Notes: generated by a model not told the origin, from the letters alone. Numbered from the stretch's first letter, positions 16,036 to 25,930 are shown. The stretch is DNA of 64,000 nt from Paraprevotella sp. (GCA_017937925.1 JAGBCQ010000021.1:1-64000), one strand, 5' to 3'. Program-made: numbers and translations.

Positions 16036-17847
16036 ATGATGGACTCTCAAGAAATCTTCCAACCAGAAGGTATGGTAATGGGAAATATAGTAAACGAACC
16101 GCAAGAAGTAGAGAACGCAAGAATCAATGCACCACAAAGTCAAGAAGATATTGTTGCAAGACTTAAAGAATTGGCCGAAGCGGACGTAATCGCAGAAAAA
16201 CAAGAATTAGACGCCTTAAAACGGGCTTTTTACAAGATACACAAAACTGAAGTGGCTGACGCACGTACTGAATTTATCGAGAATGGTGGCGCACCAGAAG
16301 CATTCCTACCCGCACCGAATGTTTTGGAAGATGAATTTAAAGCAACCATGAACATCATCAGACAAAAGCGTGCCGAACAACATGCACAGATTGAACGTCA
16401 AAAAGAAGAGAATGCCCAAAAGAAACAAGAAATTCTTGAACGCATCAAGACGTTAAGTTCTACGCCGGAGGAAGCTAATCAGGCATATAAAGAATTTAAG
16501 GAATTACAAACTCAATGGCAAGAACTCAAATTGATTCCTGCCGAAAAAGCCAATGAATTGTGGAAAACTTATCAACTTTATGTGGAGCTGTACTATGATC
16601 AACTAAAACTTAACCATGAATTCCGCGAATATGACTTCAAGAAAAACCTTGAAATAAAGACCCATCTATGCGAGGTTGCTGAAAAACTAGGCGAAGAAAG
16701 CGACGTAATTTCCGCTTTCCAACAGCTACAAAATCTTCATCAAGAATACAAAGAAACAGGGCCTGTCTCAAAAGAATTACGCGAAGACATTTGGAATCGC
16801 TTTAAAGCCGCATCGACTGTTATCAACAAACGACATCAACAACATTTTGAAGACTTGAAAGCAAGAGAAGAAGAAAATCTTGCCCAAAAGACTGCCCTAT
16901 GCGAAAAAATAGAAAATATCAATATTGCAGACATCAAGACTTCAGCAGAATGGGAAGCACAGACAGCGGAAATCATTGAAATGCAAAAGGAATGGCGTAC
17001 CATCGGATACACTCCACAAAAGATGAACATAAAAATCTTTGAACGCTTCAGAATCGCTTGCGACAAATTCTTCACAGAAAAAGCAGCATTCTTCAAGACC
17101 TTAAAAGAGAATCAAGCTGACAATTTATCAAGAAAAACAGCACTTTGCGAAAAGGCAGAAACATTGAAAGACAACACCGATTGGAAAGCTACATCCGACA
17201 AATTTATGCAGTTGCAAAAAGAATGGAAGACTATCGGAGCAGTCCCCAAAAAATATTCTGAATCCCTGTGGCAACGTTTTAACACAGCGTGCGACTACTT
17301 CTTCGAGGAAAGAAGTAAAGCCACAGCATCACAACGTAATGAGGAAAAAGAAAATCTACAAAAGAAAGAAGACATTATAGAAAAGCTCAAAGCACTTCTT
17401 GAAAATAATGAAGATGAGAACAAATCTGACGCTGTAAAGGCTTTGATAAAAGAGTGGAACGAAATTGGTTTTGTGCCATTTAAAGAAAAAGATAGAGTTT
17501 ATAAACAATACCGCGAGACGATAGATCAAATCTACAAGACGTTGAACATATCTGCAGCTCGCCGCAAGTTGGACAACTTCAAAAATAAATTGAAGAACGA
17601 TGCAAAAGAAGACGGTCAGACATTGGCAAGAGAACGTGAACGCCTCATTCGTATCTACGAGAACAAACATAATGAAATCAAGACTTACGAAAATAATCTC
17701 GGGTTCTTAACTAGCAATTCAAAGAAAGGTAACAATCTGGTCAACGAAATGAACAAGAAAGTAGAGAAACTAAAAGACGAGTTACAATTGCTCGGTGAGA
17801 AAATAACCGCTATCAACGAGAAGATAAAAGAGATTGACAACAAATGA
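16036..17847 (+). CDS. DUF349 domain-containing protein
   Basis: About 603 residues from the ATG at 16036; the frame extends up to a GTG at 15997, which would lie almost on the probable RNA start. Repeated helical DUF349 modules are visible (ELQTQWQELKLIPAEKANELW, EMQKEWRTIGYTPQKM, QLQKEWKTIGAVPKKY, ALIKEWNEIGFVPFKE), about 70 residues apart. A C-terminal coiled coil ends in KIKEIDNK. The protein is highly charged (Lys/Glu) with no signal peptide, so probably cytoplasmic. Function unknown; helical repeats suggest a scaffolding or nucleic-acid-linked role, but that is inference. A textbook terminator follows. Confidence 0.88.
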   Translation: MMDSQEIFQPEGMVMGNIVNEPQEVENARINAPQSQEDIVARLKELAEADVIAEKQELDALKRAFYKIHKTEVADARTEFIENGGAPEAFLPAPNVLEDEFKATMNIIRQKRAEQHAQIERQKEENAQKKQEILERIKTLSSTPEEANQAYKEFKELQTQWQELKLIPAEKANELWKTYQLYVELYYDQLKLNHEFREYDFKKNLEIKTHLCEVAEKLGEESDVISAFQQLQNLHQEYKETGPVSKELREDIWNRFKAASTVINKRHQQHFEDLKAREEENLAQKTALCEKIENINIADIKTSAEWEAQTAEIIEMQKEWRTIGYTPQKMNIKIFERFRIACDKFFTEKAAFFKTLKENQADNLSRKTALCEKAETLKDNTDWKATSDKFMQLQKEWKTIGAVPKKYSESLWQRFNTACDYFFEERSKATASQRNEEKENLQKKEDIIEKLKALLENNEDENKSDAVKALIKEWNEIGFVPFKEKDRVYKQYRETIDQIYKTLNISAARRKLDNFKNKLKNDAKEDGQTLARERERLIRIYENKHNEIKTYENNLGFLTSNSKKGNNLVNEMNKKVEKLKDELQLLGEKITAINEKIKEIDNK

Positions 17848-17848
17848 C

Positions 17849-17876
17849 AAAAAGCTGAGCGTGCTCAGCTTTTTTT
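17849..17876 (+). terminator. Intrinsic terminator after the DUF349 gene
   Basis: AAAAAGCTGAG / CTCAGCTTTTTTT with a CGTG loop: a perfect stem and T-run on the plus strand. The A-run on the other side could also stop minus-strand tRNA-Gln transcripts. Confidence 0.9.
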
Positions 17877-17877
17877 G

Positions 17878-17948
17878 TTGGGCTACCTGGATTCGAACCA
17901 AGAAAAACAGGACCAGAATCTGTTGTGTTACCATTACACCATAGCCCA
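17878..17948 (-). tRNA. tRNA-Gln (anticodon CTG)
   Basis: 71 bases, with acceptor stem TGGGCTA/TAGCCCA. The first pair is U1-A72, a known glutamine identity feature. The D arm includes GTAATGGTAAC. The anticodon arm is ACAGA-TTCTGGT-CCTGT with CTG at 34-36. The T arm is CTTGG-TTCGAAT-CCAGG. No CCA is encoded. The 31-39 pair at the base of the anticodon loop is A.C, a mismatch. Its promoter is on the minus strand just upstream. Confidence 0.95.
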
Positions 17949-17968
17949 AAATCTTATTTTTTCAAGTG

Positions 17969-18000
17969 CAAAGATAGATAGTTTTTCAATAACCCACAAA
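17969..18000 (-). promoter_or_regulatory. Promoter of tRNA-Gln
   Basis: Minus strand: TTTG (18000-17997), a 20-base spacer, TATCTTTG (17976-17969). Full consensus, about 21 bases before the tRNA 5' end. Confidence 0.8.
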
Positions 18001-18105
18001 CTTTTTATTCTGTTTTTAGTATTAGAAATTCCATGTATTACCTAAAAAAAGATAAAATGAGAATGATTTTAAGTTGAAAGAATAACATGATAATATATTA
18101 AGTAC

Positions 18106-18113
18106 TATCTTTG
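18106..18113 (+). promoter_or_regulatory. -7 box (TATCTTTG) of the rsfS-ftsH-cdsA operon
   Basis: Full -7 match 18 bases before the rsfS ATG at 18132. It overlaps an in-frame TTG at 18111, which argues against that codon being the start. No -33 match at the right spacing. Confidence 0.55.
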
Positions 18114-18131
18114 TACATAATTTTATTATAC

Positions 18132-18491
18132 ATGAACGAAACTGAAAGACTTATTAAAGCCATCATAGATGGCATACAAGATCGAAAAGGGAAACAAATT
18201 ACCATCGTTGATTTAAACGAAATTGGCAACACAATTTGTCAATACTTCATTATATGCCAAGGTAATTCCCCCACACAAGTTGAAGCTATTGCCGAATCTA
18301 TTGAAGAAAACGCTCGCAAAAATGCGAACTCCAAACCCATTACGGTAGATGGCAAACGAAACGCAGAATGGATTGCCATGGATTATGCAAACATCATCGT
18401 ACATATATTCTTACCCGAAGCACGTGAATATTACGATATTGAACATTTGTGGGAAGATGCACAACTTACACAGATTGAAGATTTGGACTAA
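18132..18491 (+). CDS. rsfS: Ribosome silencing factor RsfS
   Basis: 119 residues starting MNETERLIKAIIDGIQDRKG. RsfS/Iojap binds uL14 on the 50S subunit and blocks joining with 30S when nutrients fall. Family features: ADDENINE-independent fold with TIVDLNEIGNTICQYFIICQGNS, VEAIAESIEENARK, and the C-terminal EWIAMDYANIIVHIFLPEAREYYDIEHLW, whose YYxLExLW-like ending is typical. It lies 12 bp before ftsH and 1 bp separates ftsH from cdsA, so the three form one operon. The ATG at 18132 is preferred because the -7 box covers the upstream TTG. Confidence 0.95.
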   Translation: MNETERLIKAIIDGIQDRKGKQITIVDLNEIGNTICQYFIICQGNSPTQVEAIAESIEENARKNANSKPITVDGKRNAEWIAMDYANIIVHIFLPEAREYYDIEHLWEDAQLTQIEDLD

Positions 18492-18503
18492 CAAAGGAAC
18501 AAC

Positions 18504-20531
18504 ATGAACGACAATAAACAAAACAAGAAAAAAATGCCCCGATTCAATATGAGTTGGATTTATGGAGTTATAATCATTGTTTTATTTTACTTATTTATGA
18601 ATGGTGAGACTCCGACAAACTCTAAAGAAGTCAACTATACTAAATTCCAAGAATACGTTGAAAAAGGATATGCCGGTGACATTGAAGTCAACAAAGACGA
18701 AGGTACATTGATTATGTCCATCAAGGATGAGTATGCAAAAGAGATATTTCCTGATAAAAAAAACAACATCGGTAGTCGACCATTTGTTACTGTAGAGTAT
18801 GGATCAATCGACCAACTTATGGACTTCCTTGAAAAAGAAAAAGCAGAGCAAAAATATACCGGTGAACTGACCTTTGTACAAGGGAGTAGTATTATCAGTC
18901 AAGTTTTAATCAATTTACTTCCTTTTGCCATACTTATCGGCATTTGGTTTTTTATCATGAAAAGGATGAGTGCCGGTGGAGGTGCCGGTGGAGGTATTTT
19001 TAACGTTGGCAAAAGCAAAGCACGTCTTATTGAAAAAGGCGAAGGAACTAAAATAACTTTTAAAGACGTAGCCGGTCAAGCTGGTGCCAAACAAGAAGTT
19101 CAAGAGATTGTAGAATTTTTGAAGAACCCAAAGAAATTCACAGATCTTGGTGGAAAAATACCAAAGGGGGCCTTACTTGTTGGTCCTCCGGGAACCGGAA
19201 AAACCCTTTTGGCGAAAGCAGTTGCAGGTGAAGCTGACGTACCTTTCTTCTCTCTTTCTGGCTCCGACTTTGTTGAGATGTTTGTTGGAGTTGGAGCGAG
19301 TCGAGTTAGAGATTTATTCCGTCAAGCAAAAGAGAAATCTCCCTGTATTATATTTATTGACGAAATTGATGCCGTTGGTCGAGCTCGCGGAAAGAATCCC
19401 GCCATGGGTGGCAATGATGAACGTGAAAATACGCTCAATCAATTATTAACTGAAATGGACGGATTCGGAACGAATAGCGGTGTTATTATTCTCGCTGCAA
19501 CCAACCGAGTGGATATATTAGACAAAGCCTTACTACGGGCTGGTAGATTTGACAGACAGATTCACGTAGATTTACCGGACCTAAACGAACGTAAAGAAGT
19601 CTTCAAAGTACACCTCGAACCAGTCAAGATAGACGACACGGTAGATATTGACCTTTTAGCACGTCAAACCCCGGGCTTTTCAGGGGCCGATATTGCCAAT
19701 GTTTGTAACGAAGCAGCTTTAATAGCAGCACGCCATGGTAAGAAAGCCGTCAGCAAAGAAGATTTCCTTAGCGCCGTAGATCGTATCATTGGTGGACTAG
19801 AAAAAAAGACCAAAGTCATGACCAAGGAAGAAAAGGCAACCATAGCTCTACACGAAGCCGGGCATGCCACAATATCATGGTTTTTACGCTATGCCAATCC
19901 TCTCATCAAGGTTACGATAGTACCACGTGGAAGAGCATTGGGCGCAGCATGGTATTTACCTGAAGAACGACAAATTACGACAAAGGAACAAATGCTTGAT
20001 GAAATGTGTGCAACATTAGGAGGTCGTGCCGCAGAAGAAGTCTTTACAGGACATATCTCTTCTGGAGCTTTGAATGATTTGGAACGTGTTACTAAACAAG
20101 CATACGGCATGATTGCTTATTTGGGAATGAGTGAGAAACTACCCAATTTGTGTTATTACAACAATGACGAGTATAATTTTGGGAAACCATATTCAGACAA
20201 TACAGCTCAACTTATCGACGATGAAGTTAAACGTATGATTTCAGAACAATACGACCGAGCAAAATCTCTTCTCATGGAACACAAAGATGGTCATGCAGAA
20301 TTAGCAAGAATTTTGGTTGAAAAAGAAGTTATTTTTGCAGAAGACGTAGAAAAAATATTTGGCAAACGACCATGGACAAGCAGAACTGAAGAATTGTTAA
20401 GTTTAAATGAAGATAGCAATATAGGAACTGAAACCTTAACGGAAAACTCTCAAACTATCACTACAGAAAACGAAAGAGAAGAGACTAATAATTCTACTGA
20501 AAATAAAGAACCTAATAATACAGAGAACTAA
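18504..20531 (+). CDS. ftsH: ATP-dependent zinc metalloprotease FtsH
   Basis: 675 residues. A membrane-anchored AAA+ protease that degrades misfolded membrane proteins and regulatory targets. Order of parts: N-terminal membrane segment (about 14-34), periplasmic domain, second membrane segment (about 130-150), and a Gly-rich linker. Then come Walker A GPPGTGKT (227-234), Walker [13 protein letters not shown], the second region of homology ([22 protein letters not shown]), and the zinc motif HEAGH (about 450-454). The final 40 residues are a low-complexity Thr/Asn/Glu tail ([16 protein letters not shown]...). Located between rsfS and cdsA in one operon. Confidence 0.97.
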   Translation: MNDNKQNKKKMPRFNMSWIYGVIIIVLFYLFMNGETPTNSKEVNYTKFQEYVEKGYAGDIEVNKDEGTLIMSIKDEYAKEIFPDKKNNIGSRPFVTVEYGSIDQLMDFLEKEKAEQKYTGELTFVQGSSIISQVLINLLPFAILIGIWFFIMKRMSAGGGAGGGIFNVGKSKARLIEKGEGTKITFKDVAGQAGAKQEVQEIVEFLKNPKKFTDLGGKIPKGALLVGPPGTGKTLLAKAVAGEADVPFFSLSGSDFVEMFVGVGASRVRDLFRQAKEKSPCIIFIDEIDAVGRARGKNPAMGGNDERENTLNQLLTEMDGFGTNSGVIILAATNRVDILDKALLRAGRFDRQIHVDLPDLNERKEVFKVHLEPVKIDDTVDIDLLARQTPGFSGADIANVCNEAALIAARHGKKAVSKEDFLSAVDRIIGGLEKKTKVMTKEEKATIALHEAGHATISWFLRYANPLIKVTIVPRGRALGAAWYLPEERQITTKEQMLDEMCATLGGRAAEEVFTGHISSGALNDLERVTKQAYGMIAYLGMSEKLPNLCYYNNDEYNFGKPYSDNTAQLIDDEVKRMISEQYDRAKSLLMEHKDGHAELARILVEKEVIFAEDVEKIFGKRPWTSRTEELLSLNEDSNIGTETLTENSQTITTENEREETNNSTENKEPNNTEN

Positions 20532-20532
20532 C

Positions 20533-21372
20533 ATGAAAAACTTTATTATTCGAGCTTTAACCGGTGCACTCTTTGTCGCCGTACTCATTGGAAGCATTCT
20601 TTGGAATATGAGTTCATTTAGCTTGTTATTCGCAATCATAACAGGAATGTGCATTGGGGAGTTTTGCAAACTTGTCAACAGTAAAGAGGATGTCAAAGTC
20701 AACACATTCATTTGCTCAATGTCGGGTGTATTTCTTTTCTTGGCTTTCTCTGCATTTTGTAGCAATATTACACCATCAGGAATATTTATTCCATATTTAC
20801 TATCTATCATATACCTGCTAGTAAGCGAATTATACCTCAAAAGCGAGCACGCTCTGAACAATTGGGCTTACACTATGATGAGTCAATTATACATCGCATT
20901 ACCTTTTGCCACATTAAATATTCTTGCATTCCAACCAGAAACAACAAGTAGTCTTGGTATAGTATATACCCCAATATTACCACTTTCTATATTCATTTTC
21001 TTATGGGCAAACGATACGGGAGCATATTGCATCGGTTGCTTGTTCGGTAAACATCGATTGTTTCCGAGAATATCCCCCAAAAAATCATGGGAAGGTTCTA
21101 TTGGAGGAGCTACTGTAGCTATTGCTGCGTCACAAATCATTGGAACATTTGACACCTCATTATATAGGTGGGAATGGTTGGGTTTGTCACTTGTTGTCGT
21201 TGTATTTGGAACATGGGGAGACCTTGTTGAGAGTTTAATAAAACGTCAATTACAAATAAAAGATAGTGGCAATATTCTCCCAGGTCACGGAGGAATGCTT
21301 GATCGCTTTGACAGCTCTCTTTTAGCTATACCTGCCTCAGTTATATATATTTATACTCTGACCTTGATTTAA
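20533..21372 (+). CDS. cdsA: Phosphatidate cytidylyltransferase CdsA
   Basis: 279 residues, integral membrane. It makes CDP-diacylglycerol from phosphatidate and CTP, the branch point of phospholipid synthesis; the cardiolipin synthase at 42.6 kb works further down this pathway. The C-terminal family signature is clear: SPKKSWEGSIGG, then KRQLQIKDSGNILPGHGGML and DRFDS with metal-binding aspartates. About eight hydrophobic segments are seen. It starts 1 bp after ftsH and converges on lpxB with 13 bp between the stops. Confidence 0.95.
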   Translation: MKNFIIRALTGALFVAVLIGSILWNMSSFSLLFAIITGMCIGEFCKLVNSKEDVKVNTFICSMSGVFLFLAFSAFCSNITPSGIFIPYLLSIIYLLVSELYLKSEHALNNWAYTMMSQLYIALPFATLNILAFQPETTSSLGIVYTPILPLSIFIFLWANDTGAYCIGCLFGKHRLFPRISPKKSWEGSIGGATVAIAASQIIGTFDTSLYRWEWLGLSLVVVVFGTWGDLVESLIKRQLQIKDSGNILPGHGGMLDRFDSSLLAIPASVIYIYTLTLI

Positions 21373-21385
21373 AATCCCAAAAGAA

Positions 21386-22531
21386 TCATTTATGCTCCAT
21401 CAATAAAGAATAAATCAAATTCGCAGCTTTAGATGGTGCACCGACCTCACCCAAACGGTCGGTCATATCCTTATACCCATTCAACATAATCTCTCGCTCT
21501 GACCGCCCTGGTAAAATCATATCCAATTCAGAACGAACGTTGGTTATGGTCATTTCATCTGCGACCAACTCCTTAACGATCTCTTTACCGGCTATAAGGT
21601 TGACCAAAGAAATATGCTTAACCTTCAACAAATGTCGACGCAAAAAAGAAATAAACTTTCCACATGCCACATAATAACAAACCACTTGCGGAACTCTAAA
21701 TATTGCAGTTTCCAATGTAGCCGTTCCAGAGGTAACCAATGCAGCCGTTGCATATCTTAATATGCGGTAGGTTTGATTATAAAGGACTTTCACTTCTGCT
21801 CCACGCAGCTGTTTTTGATAGAAATCCGGCTCAATATTAGGAGCTGCAGCCAACACCAATTCATAATCATTTCTATATGTACTAGCTGCTTTTACCATGA
21901 TTGCGAGATTATCTTTGATCTCTTGTTTTCTACTCCCCGACAATAATGCTATTATAGGCTTTCCACTCAGACTATTATCTTTTATCATATCAGCCAAACT
22001 ATCTGATGCAGAAGTCTTATATTGTTCTACTTCGTCCAAAGTAGGATTGCCTACATAATGAATTGGATAATGATGCTTCTTTTCAAAAAAGTCCACTTCA
22101 AAAGGAAGTATGGAAAACAATTCATCCACATCCCTTTTGATATTTTTGATACGGTATTCTTTCCAAGCCCATATTTTAGGTGAAATATAATAGTAAACGG
22201 GTATAGAAGTATGTTTGTGCACATACTCGGCAACGGACAAATTAAATCCGGGATAATCTACTAAAATCAACACGTCCGGCTGCCAATCAACAATATCACG
22301 TTTGCACATTGCCATATTTCTAAGTATGGTTTTTAAATGCAATAAAACCGGAATGAAACCCATGTAGGCCAAATCCTTGTAATGACGTACCAAAGTTCCC
22401 CCCTGCGCTTTCATCAAATCTCCACCAAAAAAACGGAATTCTGCCTTATCATCTTTGAGTTTTAATTCTCTCATTAAATGGGATGCATGCAAATCACCGC
22501 TCGCCTCGCCTACAATCAAATAATACCTCAT
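21386..22531 (-). CDS. lpxB: Lipid-A-disaccharide synthase LpxB
   Basis: 381 residues, a GT19 glycosyltransferase. It joins UDP-2,3-diacylglucosamine and lipid X into the lipid A disaccharide at the inner face of the inner membrane. Motifs: MRYYLIVGEASGDLHASHLM at the start (GEASGDLHA is diagnostic), FFGGDLM, YISPKIWAWKEYRIKNIK, FEVDFFEKK, YVGNPTLDEV, LLSGSRKQEI, and SGTATLETAIFRVPQVVCY near the C-terminus. Its ATG overlaps the surE stop (ATGA), so translation is probably coupled. Presence implies an ordinary lipid A-bearing outer membrane. Confidence 0.96.
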   Translation of the reverse strand: MRYYLIVGEASGDLHASHLMRELKLKDDKAEFRFFGGDLMKAQGGTLVRHYKDLAYMGFIPVLLHLKTILRNMAMCKRDIVDWQPDVLILVDYPGFNLSVAEYVHKHTSIPVYYYISPKIWAWKEYRIKNIKRDVDELFSILPFEVDFFEKKHHYPIHYVGNPTLDEVEQYKTSASDSLADMIKDNSLSGKPIIALLSGSRKQEIKDNLAIMVKAASTYRNDYELVLAAAPNIEPDFYQKQLRGAEVKVLYNQTYRILRYATAALVTSGTATLETAIFRVPQVVCYYVACGKFISFLRRHLLKVKHISLVNLIAGKEIVKELVADEMTITNVRSELDMILPGRSEREIMLNGYKDMTDRLGEVGAPSKAANLIYSLLMEHK

Positions 22532-23298
22532 AGTTTCTCTAACTCCTTAAGTTCATTAATAACATGATGCGCTGTCATATCAACTTTAATCGGTGTAACA
22601 GCGACATATCCATTCTCTAATGCTTGCATATCCGTATCTACACTTTCCGGTTCAAGATTCACGAATCGCCCAGTAAGCCAATAATATTTTTTTCCTGCAG
22701 GATGTTGTGCCTCATACCATTCGCTAGTCCACGAACCTCGAGCCATTCTACAAACCTTGATTCCTCTATATGAATCACCATCATTTTTAGGGAAATTGAC
22801 ATTAAGACATACATCTTTAGGCAAACCTTTCTCAAGAACCCATTGTACAATATCTTGTACGTATATACCAATGGCAGAGAAATCAGCATCAGAAGAAAAA
22901 TCGCATATTGAAAACCCGACTGAAGAATAACCTTTCATACAACCTTCAAGGACTGCCCCCATTGTTCCTGAATAATGCACGCTAACCGAAGCGTTATCAC
23001 CATGATTGACACCACTTACAATAACATCTGGCTTAAAATCAGGGAATTGTTCCAATGCCAATTTTATACAATCCACAGGTGTTCCACTACAAGCATATAC
23101 TTGGATTCGGCTGTATTCACTCTTTTTTTTATAACATAAAGGCGTATGAGGTGTAATACTACAAGCTGCTCCCGAACGCGCTCCGTCCGGAGCCATTACC
23201 AAGACATCAGCAAAATTAGACAAGAGTTCTGCCAATATTCTAATACCCTTAGCATCTACTCCATCATCATTCGTCAGTAATATATGCGGTATGTTCAT
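22528..23298 (-). CDS. surE: 5'/3'-nucleotidase SurE
   Basis: 256 residues from the ATG at 23298, giving MNIPHILLTNDDG with the metal aspartates at 11 and 12. A start nine codons further up is possible in frame but would lie on the -7 box at 23323-23330. Other motifs: APDGARSGAACSIT, GTPVDCIKLAL, SGVNHGDNASVSVHYSGTMGA. SurE is a divalent-metal nucleoside monophosphatase linked to stationary-phase survival. It overlaps lpxB by 4 bp in the order surE-lpxB. Confidence 0.94.
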   Translation of the reverse strand: MNIPHILLTNDDGVDAKGIRILAELLSNFADVLVMAPDGARSGAACSITPHTPLCYKKKSEYSRIQVYACSGTPVDCIKLALEQFPDFKPDVIVSGVNHGDNASVSVHYSGTMGAVLEGCMKGYSSVGFSICDFSSDADFSAIGIYVQDIVQWVLEKGLPKDVCLNVNFPKNDGDSYRGIKVCRMARGSWTSEWYEAQHPAGKKYYWLTGRFVNLEPESVDTDMQALENGYVAVTPIKVDMTAHHVINELKELEKL

Positions 23299-23322
23299 TT
23301 TCGTGTCTTTATCTTTTACGCA

Positions 23323-23330
23323 CAAAATTA
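23323..23330 (-). promoter_or_regulatory. -7 box (TAATTTTG) of surE-lpxB
   Basis: Minus-strand TAATTTTG fits TAnnTTTG and sits 25 bases before the chosen surE ATG. It helps decide that start. Confidence 0.5.
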
Positions 23331-23480
23331 AAAAAAAAGCTTTAAATACCGACCACTTGAAGTCATTTCCTCATGTAAATTAGCCCCGATATGCCATAAA
23401 GTTATTAACAATCTCGCCAAGTTTTCAACAATTTAACGTTTCTATCGATATTAAATAGAAGAAAAAAAGAGATAATACTT

Positions 23481-23488
23481 TATTTTTG
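23481..23488 (+). promoter_or_regulatory. -7 box (TATTTTTG) of the parAB operon
   Basis: TATTTTTG fits the consensus and lies 22 bases before the parA ATG at 23510. An in-frame GTG at 23486 overlaps it and is rejected as the start. Confidence 0.5.
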
Positions 23489-23509
23489 TGGAAACAAAAA
23501 ACGTTTGAA

Positions 23510-24274
23510 ATGGGAAAGATTATTGCATTAGCAAACCAAAAAGGAGGAGTTGGAAAAACAACGACCTCTATGAATTTGGCAGCTTCTTTAGCCACGTTAG
23601 AAAAAAAAGTCTTACTAATCGATGCCGACCCACAAGCCAATGCTTCTTCCGGACTAGGTGTTGATGTATCAGAAATAGAATCTTCAATATATGAATGTAT
23701 CATAGATGACATTGACATACACAATGCCATCTATACGACAGACATTGACGGATTGGACATCGTACCGTCACATATTGATTTGGTTGGAGCAGAAATAGAA
23801 ATGCTCAACCTTCCCAATAGAGAAAAAATCTTGTCAAATGTTCTTTCTCCCCTCAAACAAGAATATGATTATATTTTGATAGATTGTTCCCCATCATTAG
23901 GATTAATAACGGTTAACGCTTTAACCGCAGCCGACTCAGTTATCATTCCGGTACAATGCGAGTATTTCGCCCTAGAGGGAATCAGTAAACTTTTAAACAC
24001 AATAAAAATCATTAAATCCAAACTCAATCCGTCATTGGAAATAGAGGGGTTCTTACTTACTATGTATGATAGTCGTTTAAGATTAGCAAACCAAATATAC
24101 GATGAAGTTAAACGGCATTTCCAAGAATTAGTATTCAAAACAGTCATCCAACGAAATGTCAGACTGAGCGAAGCTCCTAGCCACGGGTTACCCGTCATCT
24201 TATATGATACTGATTCTACCGGAACAAAAAATCATTTGGCATTAGCAAAGGAAATCATTGAAAAGTCTAAATAA
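23510..24274 (+). CDS. parA: Chromosome-partitioning ATPase ParA (Soj)
   Basis: 254 residues, beginning MGKIIALANQKGGVGKTT. The deviant Walker A KGGVGKT (residues 11-17) carries the signature first lysine of the ParA/MinD group. DADPQANASSGLG (switch I region) and DYILIDCSPSLGLIT (Walker B) follow, then PVQCEYFALEG. The short N-terminus without a helix-turn-helix fits chromosomal ParA. It works with ParB on parS sites near the origin to segregate chromosomes. parB starts one base after its stop. Confidence 0.95.
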   Translation: MGKIIALANQKGGVGKTTTSMNLAASLATLEKKVLLIDADPQANASSGLGVDVSEIESSIYECIIDDIDIHNAIYTTDIDGLDIVPSHIDLVGAEIEMLNLPNREKILSNVLSPLKQEYDYILIDCSPSLGLITVNALTAADSVIIPVQCEYFALEGISKLLNTIKIIKSKLNPSLEIEGFLLTMYDSRLRLANQIYDEVKRHFQELVFKTVIQRNVRLSEAPSHGLPVILYDTDSTGTKNHLALAKEIIEKSK

Positions 24275-24275
24275 T

Positions 24276-25172
24276 ATGGCTGTACATAAAAAATATCCGG
24301 CTTTAGGACGTGGGTTGGACGCACTTATCTCAACAAAAGAAGTCCAAACTGAGGGCTCATCCACCATCAGTGAAATTGATATTCAAAAGATAGTCCCTAA
24401 CCCCAATCAACCTAGACGCGATTTCGATCAAGAAAGTTTAAATGAATTGGCAGACTCCATCGCTGAGATTGGGATTGTACAACCCATCACCTTACGTAAG
24501 ATGGAAGATGGAACATTCCAAATCATAGCAGGTGAAAGAAGGTGGCGTGCTTCAAAACTAGCAGGGAAACAAAGTATTCCTGCTTACATTCGTACCGCTG
24601 ATGATGAGAATGTCATGGAAATGGCATTAATTGAAAACATACAGCGTGAGGATTTAAATGCCGTTGAAATCGCATTAGCATACCAGCATCTTTTGGAACA
24701 ATACGAATTGACCCAAGAAAAACTGAGCGAACGCATCGGAAAGAACAGAACAACCATTACCAATTATCTGCGTTTACTCCGTTTGCCTGCACAAATTCAA
24801 ATGGCACTACAGAAACGTGAAATAGACATGGGACATGCTCGTGCACTTCTAACCCTTGAAAATCCAACATTACAAATCAAGGCATATAAAGAAATTATTA
24901 AAAACGGACTATCTGTACGCAAAGTCGAAGAATTGGTCAAAGATTTGTCTGTAAGCAGTCAAGAATCTGAAAAGAACAAAAAAGCATTGAGCAAGACATC
25001 CGCGAAACGCATGAAAGAATACAACATTCTGAAAGATAGTCTTTCAAGATTCTTCCAAACTAAAGTCCAATTCTCATGTTCTGACAAAGGCAAGGGTAAA
25101 ATAAGTATCCCCTTTGAGAATGAAGAAGAGTTGGAACGCATAATTGAGTTATTTGACCGTTTAAAGAATTGA
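24276..25172 (+). CDS. parB: Chromosome-partitioning protein ParB (Spo0J)
   Basis: 298 residues starting MAVHKKYPALGRGLDALIS, the classic ParB N-terminus that contacts ParA. The CTPase/clamp domain shows NPNQPRRDF and AGERRWRASKLAG, then IENIQREDLNAVEIALAYQHL. The helix-turn-helix includes LSERIGKNRTTITNYLRLLRLP. A C-terminal dimerisation segment follows. The start at 24276 follows the parA stop by one base. I found no obvious parS (TGTTTCACGTGAAACA-like) site in the window. Confidence 0.95.
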   Translation: MAVHKKYPALGRGLDALISTKEVQTEGSSTISEIDIQKIVPNPNQPRRDFDQESLNELADSIAEIGIVQPITLRKMEDGTFQIIAGERRWRASKLAGKQSIPAYIRTADDENVMEMALIENIQREDLNAVEIALAYQHLLEQYELTQEKLSERIGKNRTTITNYLRLLRLPAQIQMALQKREIDMGHARALLTLENPTLQIKAYKEIIKNGLSVRKVEELVKDLSVSSQESEKNKKALSKTSAKRMKEYNILKDSLSRFFQTKVQFSCSDKGKGKISIPFENEEELERIIELFDRLKN

Positions 25173-25930
25173 AAAAACTTGTTACTACATATAAACCTCT
25201 GATTTTCTTGTTGTGCACCTTCGTACTTCAGGGTTATTTATCGTCTGCCTTCTCTCAAAGTACAGACAAACAAGATAGTATCCCCAACATTATCGAGGAT
25301 TCTTTACAACTTCAGTACAACAATGTTTTCATCCCCTCAAACGATTCTTTAAACTCTGACATTACAGCGTTAGATTCTACCGCCATTGGGATGAAGAGCG
25401 ACTCTATATTAAACAAATTACCGCCATTGGAAAATCGATTTATCCCCAATCCTCAGCGGGCACTTTGGTTGTCCTTAATTTTTCCTGGAGCAGGACAAAT
25501 CTACAATAGGAAATTATGGAAAATCCCCATTGTTTATGGTGGTTTCCTCGGATGTTTATACGCATTGACTTGGAACAATCAAATGTACAACGACTATTCA
25601 CAAGCTTATTTGGACATCATGGATGATGACCCCAACACTAAAAGCTATATGAATATGCTTCCCATGAACTATAATATGGATGGCAGAGAAGAACAGTTTA
25701 AGGAAATCTTTAAAAATAAGAAGAATTATTACCGTAAGTACCGCGACATGAGTATATTCGCCATGGTAGCGGTTTATCTCCTTTCCGTTGTTGATGCCTA
25801 TGTTGATGCAGAATTATCCTCTTTTGACATCTCTAAAGATTTAGGTCTAACCATAGAGCCTGCAGTTTTCAATAGCGATACTAAAAGGATGAATTCAACT
25901 GTTGGCGTTCAATGCAAATTAAAATTCTAA
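25169..25930 (+). CDS. DUF5683 domain-containing membrane protein
   Basis: 253 residues from a TTG that overlaps the parB stop (A-TTGA). It encodes MKKLVTTYKPLIFLLCTFVLQGYLSS, a signal peptide or anchor. The middle holds the family block PNPQRALWLSLIFPGAGQIYN and KLWKIPIVYGGFLGCLYALTW; a further hydrophobic segment is seen near 200. DUF5683 proteins of Bacteroidota habitually follow parB; their role is unknown. The conserved SLIFPGAGQ-like motif resembles small membrane proteins with paired helices. Translational coupling to parB is likely. Confidence 0.85.
   Translation: MKKLVTTYKPLIFLLCTFVLQGYLSSAFSQSTDKQDSIPNIIEDSLQLQYNNVFIPSNDSLNSDITALDSTAIGMKSDSILNKLPPLENRFIPNPQRALWLSLIFPGAGQIYNRKLWKIPIVYGGFLGCLYALTWNNQMYNDYSQAYLDIMDDDPNTKSYMNMLPMNYNMDGREEQFKEIFKNKKNYYRKYRDMSIFAMVAVYLLSVVDAYVDAELSSFDISKDLGLTIEPAVFNSDTKRMNSTVGVQCKLKF

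Noticed and set aside
23331-23480. A replication origin or parS site near parAB
   Set aside because: Only weak DnaA-box-like words (GTTATTAACA, TTCAACAATTT) and no TGTTTCACGTGAAACA-like palindrome. No dnaA nearby.
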